Below are positions 7,899 to 16,395 of a stretch of 64,000 bases of DNA, in pieces. The stretch covers positions 1 to 64,000 of the forward strand of contig NZ_CALNVW010000035.1 of assembly GCF_940670765.1 (NCBI RefSeq). The letters are read 5' to 3'. A program made the translations under genes and the position numbers. Position 1 is the first letter of the stretch. The number at the start of each line of letters is the position of its first letter. This DNA is from Streptomyces sp. A 4/2 (lineage in GTDB: Bacteria > Actinomycetota > Actinomycetes > Streptomycetales > Streptomycetaceae). Below the pieces are notes generated by a model that saw only the letters and a list, made by a program, of their open reading frames with translations, had not been told where the DNA came from and did no database searches.

Positions 7899-9122
7899 CT
7901 ACAGTGCCTGAGCTGCCGGTTTGACCATCCCGCGGACCGTGCGGGACTTCACGAAGTCGCCCACCGCGGTCATCTCCCACTCCCCGGAGAACTGCCTGAT
8001 CAGCTTGGCCATCAGCACGCCCGTCTGCGGCTCGGTGCCGGTCAGGTCGAAGCGGACCAGTTCCTCGTCGGTCTGCGCGTCGATCAGGCGGCAGTAGGCC
8101 TTGGCCACCTCGGTGAACTTCTGGCCGGTGAAGGAGTTGACCGTGAAGAACAAGGCCGTCGCCTCTGCGGGGATCTTGCCGAGGTCGACCACGATCACCT
8201 CGTCGTCGCCCGCGCCCTCGCCCGTGAGGTTGTCGCCGGAGTGCTTGACCGCGCCGTCGAGGATCGAGAGCTTGCCGAAGTAGCAGCTGTCCAGGTGGTT
8301 GCGCTGCGGACCGAAGGCCATGACCGAGGCGTCGAGGTCGATGTCCTTGCCACGGAACGCGGGCTCCCAGCCGAGGCCCATCTTGACCTTCGACAGGAGC
8401 GGCTTGCCGGCCTTGACCAGCGACACCGTCTGGTTCTTCTGGAGACTGACCCGGCCCTTGTCGAGGTTGATCCGGCCGGTGGCCGCGGGTGCGGCCGGAG
8501 GCGGCGCGGGGGCGGCCACCGGGGCCGCGGCGATCCTCGGGTCCACCGGCGGGACCGGCGGTGCGGGCGGCATCTGTGGTGCGGGCGGAGCAGCCACCGC
8601 CGGGGCGGGGGCTGCCTCGGGCTCCTCGACCGATACGCCGAAGTCCGTGGCGATGCCCGCCAGCCCGTCGGCATACCCCTGCCCGACCGCGCGCACCTTC
8701 CACGCGCCGTTGCGCAGGTAGATCTCCACGATGACCAGAGCGGTCTCCGTGCCCAGCCGGGGCGGGGTGAAGGAGGCCAGCGTGCTGCCGTCGTCCGCCC
8801 CGCGGACGGTGGCCGTGGGCTCGATGCCCTGGAAGGTTTGGCCCGCCGCGTCGGGGCTCGCGGTGACGATGATCTTCTCGATGCTCGCGGGAACGGCGTC
8901 CGTGTCCACCACGATCGCGTCCGGCGCCGAACCACCGCCCGAGCGGTGGCTCACCCCCGGGCCGGACGGCTGGTTGTAGAAGATGAAGTCGCCGTCGGAG
9001 CGGACCTTGCCGTCGGCGGTGAGCAGCAGGCCCGACACGTCGAGCCGCACCGGAGCGGTCACGTCCACCGCGATACGGGAGGCCGTGAGCGGGATGTTCG
9101 AGCCAGGGGTCATTGCGGTCAT
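7899..9122 (-). CDS. Two-domain TerD-family stress protein
   Basis: A 407-residue cytosolic protein with two TerD-like domains (about residues 1-175 and 236-400) joined by a Pro/Ala-rich linker. Family hallmarks are LTADGKVRSDGDFIFYN in the first domain and DLDASVMAFG plus HSGDNLTGEGAGDDE in the second; these acidic loops bind Ca2+ in characterised members. The start MTAMTPGSN lacks a strong ribosome site; ATG 9113 is an alternative. It lies 56 bp downstream of the dehydrogenase on the same strand and might be reached by read-through. No other ter genes are nearby. Exact role unknown; general envelope or oxidative stress is inferred. Confidence 0.87.
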   Translation of the reverse strand: MTAMTPGSNIPLTASRIAVDVTAPVRLDVSGLLLTADGKVRSDGDFIFYNQPSGPGVSHRSGGGSAPDAIVVDTDAVPASIEKIIVTASPDAAGQTFQGIEPTATVRGADDGSTLASFTPPRLGTETALVIVEIYLRNGAWKVRAVGQGYADGLAGIATDFGVSVEEPEAAPAPAVAAPPAPQMPPAPPVPPVDPRIAAAPVAAPAPPPAAPAATGRINLDKGRVSLQKNQTVSLVKAGKPLLSKVKMGLGWEPAFRGKDIDLDASVMAFGPQRNHLDSCYFGKLSILDGAVKHSGDNLTGEGAGDDEVIVVDLGKIPAEATALFFTVNSFTGQKFTEVAKAYCRLIDAQTDEELVRFDLTGTEPQTGVLMAKLIRQFSGEWEMTAVGDFVKSRTVRGMVKPAAQAL

Positions 9123-9178
9123 GTCCGGAGGAACGAGCGACGGGGCTTTACAGTTCCTTGAACCTTTTTCGCTACCGG

Positions 9179-10177
9179 TCAGCGTCCGGGCAGTACGACG
9201 ATCTTCCGGCCCAGTCCCGCCCTGAACCGGTCCAGCGCCGCCGGGTAGCTCGCCAGCGGCAGCCGGTCGCTGATGAAGACCTCCGGGTCCAGCACCCCCG
9301 CGGCGAACAGCTCGGCCGCCCGCTCGTAACTGTGCAGCACCGCCATCGAACCGGTGATGGTGATCTCCTGGTTGTAGATCCGGTACGGGTCGATGGTGGC
9401 CCGTGCCGCGTAGTCGGCGACGCCGAACTGCAGATACGTACCGGCCTTCGCCACCCGCCCCAGACCGTCCTGGATCGCCGCGGCGTTCCCCGTGGCATCG
9501 ATGACGACGTCCCAGCCCTGCGGTGCCCGGTCCAGTTCGTCCGCGCCCCCGGCCGCCGCCGAGCAGCCCAGCTTCCGGGCGGTGGTGAGCCGCTCCGCGT
9601 TGATGTCGACGATGTCCACGCTCGCCGCACCCGTCCGCTTGGCCAGCTCCAGCATCATCAGCCCCATGGTCCCCGAGCCGTAGATCAGCACATGGGAGCC
9701 GAGCCTGCTGTTCAGTACGTCGTAGCCGCGCACCGCGCAGGACAGCGGTTCGACGAGCGCCGCGTCCTCGGTACGCACATGGTCGGGCAGCCTGACGCAG
9801 TTGGCTGCGGGCGCCACCGCGTACTCGGCCGCGCCGCCCGCCGTGGTCACCCCGATCGCCGCCCACTTCTCGCACATGTTGTTGTGGCCGAGACGGCAGT
9901 AGCGGCACTCGAAGCAGTACAGGGAAGGGTCGACGGCCACCCGGTCACCGGCCGCCGGCGACGTGACCTCGGCGCCGACGGCCACGACCGTGCCGGCGAA
10001 CTCGTGGCCGGGCACCACCGGCAGCGTGGGCGCGAACTCGCCCTGCAGGATGTGCAGATCGGTACCGCACAGCCCGCAGGCGGCCACCTCCACCACCACG
10101 TCGCGCGGTCCCGGAGTGGGGTCCGGCACCTCCCCGTACCCGACCTTGCCGACGGATTCGATGATGGCGGCCTTCAT
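9179..10177 (-). CDS. Zinc-dependent alcohol/polyol dehydrogenase (MDR family)
   Basis: A 332-residue medium-chain dehydrogenase. Catalytic-zinc residues are in CGLCGTDLHI (about 34) and GHEF (about 57). The structural-zinc lobe is CFECRYCRLGHNNMC (about 88-102). The nucleotide fold is YGSGTMGLM (about 168), followed by the acidic VDIVDINAER that favours NAD. It is the last gene of a deoR-SBP-permease-permease operon, and its ATG overlaps the permease stop by 4 nt. Oxidation of the imported polyol or sugar is inferred; the substrate is not readable from sequence. Confidence 0.87.
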   Translation of the reverse strand: MKAAIIESVGKVGYGEVPDPTPGPRDVVVEVAACGLCGTDLHILQGEFAPTLPVVPGHEFAGTVVAVGAEVTSPAAGDRVAVDPSLYCFECRYCRLGHNNMCEKWAAIGVTTAGGAAEYAVAPAANCVRLPDHVRTEDAALVEPLSCAVRGYDVLNSRLGSHVLIYGSGTMGLMMLELAKRTGAASVDIVDINAERLTTARKLGCSAAAGGADELDRAPQGWDVVIDATGNAAAIQDGLGRVAKAGTYLQFGVADYAARATIDPYRIYNQEITITGSMAVLHSYERAAELFAAGVLDPEVFISDRLPLASYPAALDRFRAGLGRKIVVLPGR

Positions 10178-11031
10178 TTCACGGCTCCCAGTGAGAGGCC
10201 CTGGACCAGCTTGTCCTGGGCGGCGAACCCCGCGGCGAGCACCGGCAGGGAGACGACGAGCGACGCGGCGCACACCTTCGCCAGGAACAGTCCCTGGCTG
10301 GTGATGAACCCGGTCAGGAACACGGGCGCGGTCTGGGCGACCACGCCGGTGAGCACCCGGGCGAAGAGCAGTTCGTTCCAGCTGAAGATGAAGCAGATCA
10401 GCGCGGTGGCCGCGATACCGGGCGCGGAGATCGGGGCGACGATCCGGGTGAGGATCACCGGCAGCCGGGCGCCGTCGACCCGTGCGGCCTCGATGACGGC
10501 GACCGGTACCTCTGCGAGGAAGGACTGCATCATCCACACCGCGATCGGCAGATTCATCGAGGTGTAGAGGATGACCAGCATCCAGATGTTGTCGAGCATC
10601 CCGGTGTTCTTCGCGAACAGGTAGATCGGCAGCAGACCGGCCACCACCGGCAGCATCTTCGTGGAGAGGAAGAAGAACAGCACGTCCGTCCACTTCTTCA
10701 CCGGCCGGATGGACAGCGCGTACGCCGCGGGCATCGCGAGCAGCAGCACGCACAGCGTCGAAACCACCGATGCCACGGCCGAGTTGGTCAGTGCGGGCCA
10801 GGGGGTCGCGCCGCCGCCCGCGCCGAAGAAGTCGCGGTAGCCGTCGAGGGTGAGGGAGGCGGCGAGCGACGGTGGGTTGGTGGCCGCGTCCGCCTCGGAG
10901 TGGAAGGAGGTCAGCGCCATCCAGGCGACCGGGAGGAAGAAGAGGATCCCGGCCAGCCAGGCCAGCAGCCCCAGCGCGGCGCCTCCGGTGCGGGCGGCGC
11001 CCTTCGGCCCTGTGGAGTGCGGGGACTTCAT
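10174..11031 (-). CDS. ABC sugar/polyol transporter permease (MalG type)
   Basis: A 285-residue inner-membrane permease with six predicted helices. The EAA cytoplasmic loop reads EAARVDGARLPVILTRIVAPISAPG around residues 190-215, the coupling site for the ATPase. No ATPase gene is in this operon, so a shared MsiK-type ATPase is inferred, as known for Streptomyces CUT1 importers. Start and stop overlap neighbours by 4 nt. Confidence 0.88.
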   Translation of the reverse strand: MKSPHSTGPKGAARTGGAALGLLAWLAGILFFLPVAWMALTSFHSEADAATNPPSLAASLTLDGYRDFFGAGGGATPWPALTNSAVASVVSTLCVLLLAMPAAYALSIRPVKKWTDVLFFFLSTKMLPVVAGLLPIYLFAKNTGMLDNIWMLVILYTSMNLPIAVWMMQSFLAEVPVAVIEAARVDGARLPVILTRIVAPISAPGIAATALICFIFSWNELLFARVLTGVVAQTAPVFLTGFITSQGLFLAKVCAASLVVSLPVLAAGFAAQDKLVQGLSLGAVK

Positions 11032-11963
11032 GCTCGGGATGCCTCCTCGTTGAAGAGGGACGAGACCACGCGGAGCGCGAAGGTCGCGACGATGATCGTG
11101 CCGATGACGACCAGCACACCGGCGGCGGACGCGAGTCCGTTCTCGTGTGCCTGGTAGAAGGCCTGGTAGACGGTGTAGGGCAGGTTCGCGGTGCCCAGCC
11201 CGCCCGAGGTGATCGTGAAGACGGCGTCGAAGTTCTGCACGATGTAGATCGAGCCGAGCAGCGCGCCCAGTTCGAGGTACCGCCGCAGGTGGGGCAGTGT
11301 CAGATGACGGAAGATCTGCCAGCTGCCCGCCCCGTCGATCCGGGCCGCCTCGATCAGCTCCGGGGAGCGGCTCTGCAGTCCGGCCAGCAGGATCAGCATC
11401 ATGAACGGCGTCCACTGCCAGACCAGCGCCGCCTCGACCGCGAGCAGCGGGGTGCGGGAGATCCAGTCGGGCTGGGGTGCTCCACCGCCGCCCACCCAGT
11501 GCAGCAGCCCGTTGAAGAGCCCGTACTCCGGGTTGTAGAGCACGTGCTTCCACAGCAGCGCCGCCGCCACCGGGACCAGCAGGAACGGTGTGATCAGCAG
11601 CGTACGGACCAGGCCCCGGCCCTTGAAGCTGCGGTCCAGCAGCAGCGCCAGGACGAGCCCGAGCACCAGGCTGACGAGCACCACCGCCGCCGTCAGCAGC
11701 ACCGTGGTGAGGACCGACCTGCGCAGATCCGGGTCGGTGAGCACATCGGAGTAGTTGGCGAAGCCGGTGAAGTGTCTGGCCTCGGGGTAGAGGGCGTTCC
11801 AGTTGAAGAAGGAGATCACCACCGTGGCCACGAAGGGCAGTTGGGTGACCACGACCATGAAGATCAGCGCCGGGAGCAGCGGGGCGCGGGTGGCCCAGGC
11901 GCGGAGCCGGCCGCCGGACGGGGGTAACAGGCGGGGCGCGGGGGGAGCGGCTGTCGCGGTCAT
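11028..11963 (-). CDS. ABC sugar/polyol transporter permease (MalF type)
   Basis: A 311-residue permease with six predicted helices and the EAA loop EAARIDGAGSWQIFRHLTLP near residues 210-230. It pairs with the MalG-type permease downstream (4-nt overlap) and the lipoprotein gene upstream (4-nt overlap). GTG/ATG choice: ATG 11963 gives a short cytoplasmic N-terminus before the first helix. Confidence 0.88.
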   Translation of the reverse strand: MTATAAPPAPRLLPPSGGRLRAWATRAPLLPALIFMVVVTQLPFVATVVISFFNWNALYPEARHFTGFANYSDVLTDPDLRRSVLTTVLLTAAVVLVSLVLGLVLALLLDRSFKGRGLVRTLLITPFLLVPVAAALLWKHVLYNPEYGLFNGLLHWVGGGGAPQPDWISRTPLLAVEAALVWQWTPFMMLILLAGLQSRSPELIEAARIDGAGSWQIFRHLTLPHLRRYLELGALLGSIYIVQNFDAVFTITSGGLGTANLPYTVYQAFYQAHENGLASAAGVLVVIGTIIVATFALRVVSSLFNEEASRA

Positions 11964-13342
11964 CGTCCCTCGTACTCCTTCGCGATCTTCTCGGCCAGCC
12001 GCTGGGACGCGGCGAGGGCCGAACCGACGGACCGGCGTCCGGCGATGGCCGCACTGATCTCCTGGGAGACCTTGGTGCCGAGATCGGTGAACTCCGGGAT
12101 CCCCACGAACTGGATGCCGGGCGCGGGCCTCGGCTGCACCCCCGGGTCGTTCGGCCTGGCGCTCCGGATGGCGGCGAGGGTGACGTCCCCGAAGGCGGCG
12201 GACGCCTTGCGGTAGGCGGGGTCGGCATAGGTCGACGCGCGCTTCCCGGCCGGGGCGTCGGACCAGCCGCTCTCCTTGCCGACCAGTTCCTCGTACCCCT
12301 TGCCGGAGGCCCAGGAGATGAACTTCCAGGCGTTGTCGGGGTGGTGGGCCGTCTTCTGGATGCCCCAGGCCCAGGTGTAGAGCCAGCCGGAACTGTCCGT
12401 CTTCTCGACCGGCGCGGGCACGTATCCGATCTTGCCCTTGACCGGGGACGACGCCGACTCCAGCGAACCGGCGGCCGATGTCGCGTCGTACCACATCGCG
12501 GTCCTGGACTGGGTGAGGTCGTTGAGGCACTCCGCGAACCCGGACTGCGCCGCCCCCGACTCACCGTGCTCGCGTACCAGCCGGACATAGAACTCGACGG
12601 CCTGCTCGAACGCGGGGGAGTCGAGGCGCGCCTTCCAGTCCTTGTCGAACCAGGTGCCGCCGAAGGTGTTGACGACCGTGGTCAGCGGGGCGATCAGTTC
12701 GCCCCAGCCGGGCAGTCCGCGCAGGCAGATGCCCTTCATCCCCGGCTGCGCCCCGTCGGCCCGCGCCGCCAGATCGGCGACCTGGGTCCAGGTGGGGTGG
12801 GGCGGCATGGTCAGCCCCTTCTTCGCGAAGACGTCCTTGCGGTACATGAGGAAGGAGGACTCGCCGTAGAAGGGTTCGCCGTAGAGCTTCTTGTCGTCGC
12901 CGGTGAGGGACTGGCGCAGCGCGGGGAGGATGTCCTGCTGGTCGAACGTCCGGTCCGCGGACGCGTACGGTCCCAGGTCGTGCAGCCACCCGTTCCTCGC
13001 GTAGATCGGGATCTCGTAGTTGCTCAGGGTCGCGACGTCGTACTGGCCGGCCTGGTTGGCGAAGTCCTGGCTGATCTTGTCGCGTACGTCGTTCTCGGGC
13101 AGGACCGTGAAGTTGACCCGGATGCCGGTCTCGCGGGTGAAGTGCGTGGCGGTGAGCTTCTGCAACTCGGTCATCTGCGGGTTGTTGACCATCAGTACGT
13201 TGATGGCGCCGTTGGCGCCGTTGGCGCCGGACCCGGCTCCTCCCGCGCCGGTCCAGCAACCGGGGACCAGGCTGATGAGCAGCGTCCCCGCGGCGGCCCG
13301 CGCGAGCAGCGTGCGTGACCTCCGTCGGCTCTGGCTTCGCAT
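11960..13342 (-). CDS. Extracellular solute-binding lipoprotein of a sugar/polyol ABC importer
   Basis: A 460-residue substrate-binding protein of the CUT1 class. ATG 13342 follows GAGGAG. The signal peptide has a basic start (residues 2-10) and a lipobox-like LVPGC with Cys near residue 28, followed by a Gly/Ala/Asn-rich linker. The body has the family pattern YEIPIYARNGWL and YGEPFYGESSFLMYRKD. It follows the deoR-type regulator by 22 bp, so the five-gene operon regulator-SBP-permeases-dehydrogenase is likely one unit. The ligand is probably a polyol, inferred from the dehydrogenase. Confidence 0.88.
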   Translation of the reverse strand: MRSQSRRRSRTLLARAAAGTLLISLVPGCWTGAGGAGSGANGANGAINVLMVNNPQMTELQKLTATHFTRETGIRVNFTVLPENDVRDKISQDFANQAGQYDVATLSNYEIPIYARNGWLHDLGPYASADRTFDQQDILPALRQSLTGDDKKLYGEPFYGESSFLMYRKDVFAKKGLTMPPHPTWTQVADLAARADGAQPGMKGICLRGLPGWGELIAPLTTVVNTFGGTWFDKDWKARLDSPAFEQAVEFYVRLVREHGESGAAQSGFAECLNDLTQSRTAMWYDATSAAGSLESASSPVKGKIGYVPAPVEKTDSSGWLYTWAWGIQKTAHHPDNAWKFISWASGKGYEELVGKESGWSDAPAGKRASTYADPAYRKASAAFGDVTLAAIRSARPNDPGVQPRPAPGIQFVGIPEFTDLGTKVSQEISAAIAGRRSVGSALAASQRLAEKIAKEYEGR

Positions 13343-13364
13343 GGATTGCTCCTCGGGTGGATCG

Positions 13365-14126
13365 TCAGACGCGGATGACCTGCGGCCCCAGCAGGGAGTA
13401 GCGATGGGCCTCCGACGTGGGCAGCAGCGTGCTCGTGACGATGGCCTCGAAGTCGGTGATCTCGGCGAACCGGCAGAAGCCGGCGGCGCCGAACTTGGTG
13501 TGGTTCCCGACGAACACCCGGCGTCTGGCGGCCCTGACCGCCTGTGCCTTGACCTCGCCGACCGCCGGGTCGGGTGTCGTCAGGCCGTGTTCGCGGGAGA
13601 TTCCGTTGGCGCCGATGAAGGCCAGATCGATGACGAATCCGGCCAGCATCCGGGTCGCCCAGTGGTCGACGGTGGCCAGGGTGCCCGACCGCAGCCGTCC
13701 GCCGAGCAGCAGCACGGTCGTCTGCTCGGCGTGCGCCAGCGCACCCGCCGTGACCAGGGACGCGGTGACCACCGTCAGCGGGCGGTCGTGCGGCAGCGCC
13801 TCGGCGATCAGCTGCGGGGTGAATCCCTCGTCGATGAAGACCGTTTCGGCGTCGCCGAGCAGCTGGGCCGCCGCGGTGGCGATCCGCCGTTTCTCCGGTA
13901 CGTGCATCGTCGTGCGGAAGTCGAGCGTGGTCTCGAACCCCGCGCTCTCCACGGGGTAGGCGCCGCCGTGCGTGCGCCGGACCAGGCCGTGGTTCTCCAG
14001 GGCGTGCAGATCACGGCGGATGGTCTCCTTGGCGACCCGCAGCCGCACGGACAGTTCGGTGACATCGACCGACCCCGACTGCCGGGCGGCCAGGACGATC
14101 TCCCGCTGCCGCTGCTCCGCACTCAT
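13365..14126 (-). CDS. DeoR-family sugar-metabolism regulator
   Basis: A 253-residue regulator. The N-terminal winged helix includes ELSVRLRVAKETIRRDLHALE (about residues 20-40), and the body is the sugar-phosphate-sensing fold (FIDEGFTPQLIAEAL, GANGISREHGLTTPD). ATG 14126 is 10 nt from AGGAGG; a GTG at 14132 is an alternative. It heads the ABC-importer operon and probably represses it until a phosphorylated or free substrate binds. Confidence 0.87.
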   Translation of the reverse strand: MSAEQRQREIVLAARQSGSVDVTELSVRLRVAKETIRRDLHALENHGLVRRTHGGAYPVESAGFETTLDFRTTMHVPEKRRIATAAAQLLGDAETVFIDEGFTPQLIAEALPHDRPLTVVTASLVTAGALAHAEQTTVLLLGGRLRSGTLATVDHWATRMLAGFVIDLAFIGANGISREHGLTTPDPAVGEVKAQAVRAARRRVFVGNHTKFGAAGFCRFAEITDFEAIVTSTLLPTSEAHRYSLLGPQVIRV

Positions 14127-14251
14127 GACCACAGGACCTCCTCGGCGCTCTCGCTGGCTGTGAGGAGAGTTGTACAGCCGCCCGGCTGACGTGAATAGGG
14201 CAGGAACGGGCTCGATGGTGCCCGTTCCTGCCCGTTTCGGCGTCCGGTGCG

Positions 14252-14318
14252 CGGGCCCGACCTGGGTGGTCGGGCCCGTCCGGGCATGGCAGAGGCCCGC
14301 CCGGGTGCCGGGCGGGCC
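14252..14318 (-). terminator. Double hairpin after udh
   Basis: Two perfect 11-bp stems: 14252-14262 with 14268-14278 (5-nt loop) and 14294-14304 with 14308-14318 (3-nt loop). They follow the udh stop and precede the deoR promoter on the same strand, so they insulate the two units. Confidence 0.75.
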
Positions 14319-14348
14319 CGTTTGCTGCCCGGATCCGGACGAAGGTGG

Positions 14349-15173
14349 TCAGTGCGGCCAGATCGGCGGGTCGGTGAGGAACGGGCCGCCGAGGTGGCAG
14401 TGCGCCGGGTTCTCCGGGTCCAGCTCGCCCTGCTCGGCGATGAGCTTCGCCGCGTACGGCTCGGAGTCGTCCCGCGGTTCGTACCCGAGGGCCCGCGCCG
14501 ACGAGAGGTCCCACCAGATACGGGTGTTGGCGGAGGAGCCGTAGACCACCGAGTGTCCGACCTCCCCGGCCGTCAGCGCGGCGTGGAAGAGCCGGGCGCC
14601 GTCGTCCGGGCTCATCCAGACCGAGAGCATGCGTACCGAGGTCGGCTCCGCGAAGCAGGAGCCGATCCGTACGGAGACGGTTTCCTGGCCGAACTTGTCC
14701 CAGTACAGCTGGGCCAGGTCCTCGCCGAAGCACTTGGAGAGCCCGTAGTAGGTGTCGGGCCTGCGCGGGGTGTCGATCGGGATCAACGCGCCGGGATCGA
14801 GGGGCACTTCGCCCTCGGGGCTCGGCGTCCAGCCCACCGCGTGATTGGAGGAGGCGAAGACGATCCGTCCGACGCCCTCGGCGCGGGCCGCCTCGTAGAG
14901 GTTGTAGGTGCCCTCGATGTTGGCCCGGAGGATCTTGTCGAAGGAGGCTTCCAGGGAGATCCCGGCGAGATGGATGATCGCGTCGACGCCCCGCACGGCC
15001 TCGCGCAGCGCTTCCTTGTCGGCCAGGTCCGCGGTGATCGCCGTCGGCTCACCCTCGACCGGGACGGCATCGAAGAGGCGCAGCTCATAGCCGTACGCGG
15101 GCAGCAGGCCCCGCATCAGGGTGCCGAGGCCTCCGGCGGCTCCGGTGAGCAGGATGGTGCGGGGAGCGGGCAT
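14349..15173 (-). CDS. udh: Uronate dehydrogenase (hexuronate to aldarolactone)
   Basis: A 274-residue short-chain dehydrogenase. It closely follows the known Udh enzymes of Pseudomonas and Agrobacterium, which oxidise D-glucuronate or D-galacturonate with NAD+ to the lactone. ATG 15173 follows GAGGAGAG. Seen: GAAGGLGTLMR dinucleotide loop (about 10), FASSNHAVGW (about 105), catalytic YYGLSK (about 140), and VRIGSCFAEPTSVRMLSVW. It is divergent from kdgD, which acts two steps later on the aldarate route. The enzyme converting aldarate to the KdgD substrate (glucarate/galactarate dehydratase) is not in the window. Confidence 0.85.
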   Translation of the reverse strand: MPAPRTILLTGAAGGLGTLMRGLLPAYGYELRLFDAVPVEGEPTAITADLADKEALREAVRGVDAIIHLAGISLEASFDKILRANIEGTYNLYEAARAEGVGRIVFASSNHAVGWTPSPEGEVPLDPGALIPIDTPRRPDTYYGLSKCFGEDLAQLYWDKFGQETVSVRIGSCFAEPTSVRMLSVWMSPDDGARLFHAALTAGEVGHSVVYGSSANTRIWWDLSSARALGYEPRDDSEPYAAKLIAEQGELDPENPAHCHLGGPFLTDPPIWPH

Positions 15174-15366
15174 GAGCGGGTCTCTCCTCGATGGATCGGC
15201 TGAGTCCATGGACGGCATTCACATGCATGGACAAACTAAGGAGCCCCGCCGAGCCTCGTCAAGTGTGGCGTGGAGCGCCGGATTCCGCGCCTGTCTTGCT
15301 GTTTCCTGTCTCGACCGCCCTGTTTCCCGTCTTGACCGCCCCGGCCCCGCTGGCTTAGCGTAGCAA

Positions 15367-15393
15367 TGTTCAGAAATATAGACACTGATCAGA
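15367..15393. promoter_or_regulatory. Candidate uronate-regulon operator upstream of kdgD
   Basis: TGTTCAGAA at 15367-15375 and a further TGATCAGAAC at 15386 lie about 50 bp before kdgD. The identical TGTTCAGAA occurs before the ketoglutarate-semialdehyde dehydrogenase (24312). The likely binder is the IclR-family protein encoded at 23466-24239. Confidence 0.5.
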
Positions 15394-15426
15394 ACTGTGC
15401 ACGACTGGATGACCCAGGGAGCGCCC

Positions 15427-16395
15427 GTGTCCTCAGCCCCGCTCGCCGGCCGACTTGACGGTCTGCTGTTCTTCCCCGTGACCGCCTACGGGGAAGACGG
15501 CGCCGTCGATCTCGATGCCTTCCGCGCGCATGTGCGCAGCGGTATCGACGCCGGCGCGGCCGCGGTCTTCGCCTGCTGCGGCACGGGCGAGTTCCACGCC
15601 CTCGGCCCGGAGGAGTTCGGCGCCGTCGTCGCCGCCGCTGTCGAGGCCGCGGCGGGCCGGGTGCCCGTGATCGCCGGGGCCGGATACGGGACGGCCCTCG
15701 CGGTCCGGTTCGCGAAGATCGCCGAGGAGGCCGGTGCGGACGGACTGCTCGCCATGCCGCCCTACCTGGTGCTCGCCGGCCAGGAAGGACTGCTGCGGCA
15801 CTACTCGGCGCTCGCCGCGGCCACTTCGCTCGACATCATCGTCTACCAGCGCGACAACGCGGTGTTCACCCCCGAGACCGTCGTGGCCCTCGCACAGGTC
15901 GACGGAATCATCGGCCTCAAGGACGGGCACGGCGACCTCGACCTGATGCAGCGCATCATCAGCGCGGTACGCAGCGATCTCCCCGGCCGGGACTTCCTCT
16001 ACTTCAACGGCCTGCCCACCGCCGAACTCACCGCCCTCGCCTACCGGGCCATCGGTGTGACGCTCTACTCGTCGGCCGTCTTCTGCTTCGCCCCCGACAT
16101 CGCGCTCACCTTCTACCGCGCGCTGCGCGGCGGCGACGACGCCACCGCCAACCGGTTGCTGGACGCCTTCTACCGGCCGCTCGTCGAACTGCGCAACCAG
16201 GGCCGCGGATACGCCGTCTCCCTGATCAAGGCAGGGGTGCGGCTCGGCGGTCTGGACGTCGGCGAGGTCCGCCCGCCGCTCGGTGAACCCACCGCCGAGC
16301 ACCTGGAGCAGCTGACCGCGATCGTCGCACGGGGCCGCGCCGTGGTGGCGGACGTGGCGGGCCGGGCCGCTGCCGGAACGGAGGACGCCGCGTGA
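15427..16395 (+). CDS. kdgD: 5-dehydro-4-deoxyglucarate dehydratase
   Basis: A 322-residue member of the DapA/NAL aldolase superfamily. It converts 5-dehydro-4-deoxy-D-glucarate to 2-oxoglutarate semialdehyde with loss of CO2 and water. GTG 15427 is chosen because AGGGAG lies 5 nt upstream; the ATG at 15409 has none. KdgD features: CGTGEFHAL (about 47), YQRDNA tyrosine (about 140), and GLKDGHGDLDLM (about 165) with the Schiff-base lysine. The downstream gene overlaps by 4 nt (GTGA). Its product is the substrate of the dehydrogenase at 24383. Confidence 0.87.
   Translation: MSSAPLAGRLDGLLFFPVTAYGEDGAVDLDAFRAHVRSGIDAGAAAVFACCGTGEFHALGPEEFGAVVAAAVEAAAGRVPVIAGAGYGTALAVRFAKIAEEAGADGLLAMPPYLVLAGQEGLLRHYSALAAATSLDIIVYQRDNAVFTPETVVALAQVDGIIGLKDGHGDLDLMQRIISAVRSDLPGRDFLYFNGLPTAELTALAYRAIGVTLYSSAVFCFAPDIALTFYRALRGGDDATANRLLDAFYRPLVELRNQGRGYAVSLIKAGVRLGGLDVGEVRPPLGEPTAEHLEQLTAIVARGRAVVADVAGRAAAGTEDAA

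Noticed and set aside
9113..10567. A 484-codon plus-strand frame opposite the dehydrogenase and permease
   Set aside because: His/Arg/Gly-rich composition and no domain; the minus-strand operon with overlapping starts and stops is clearly the coding side.
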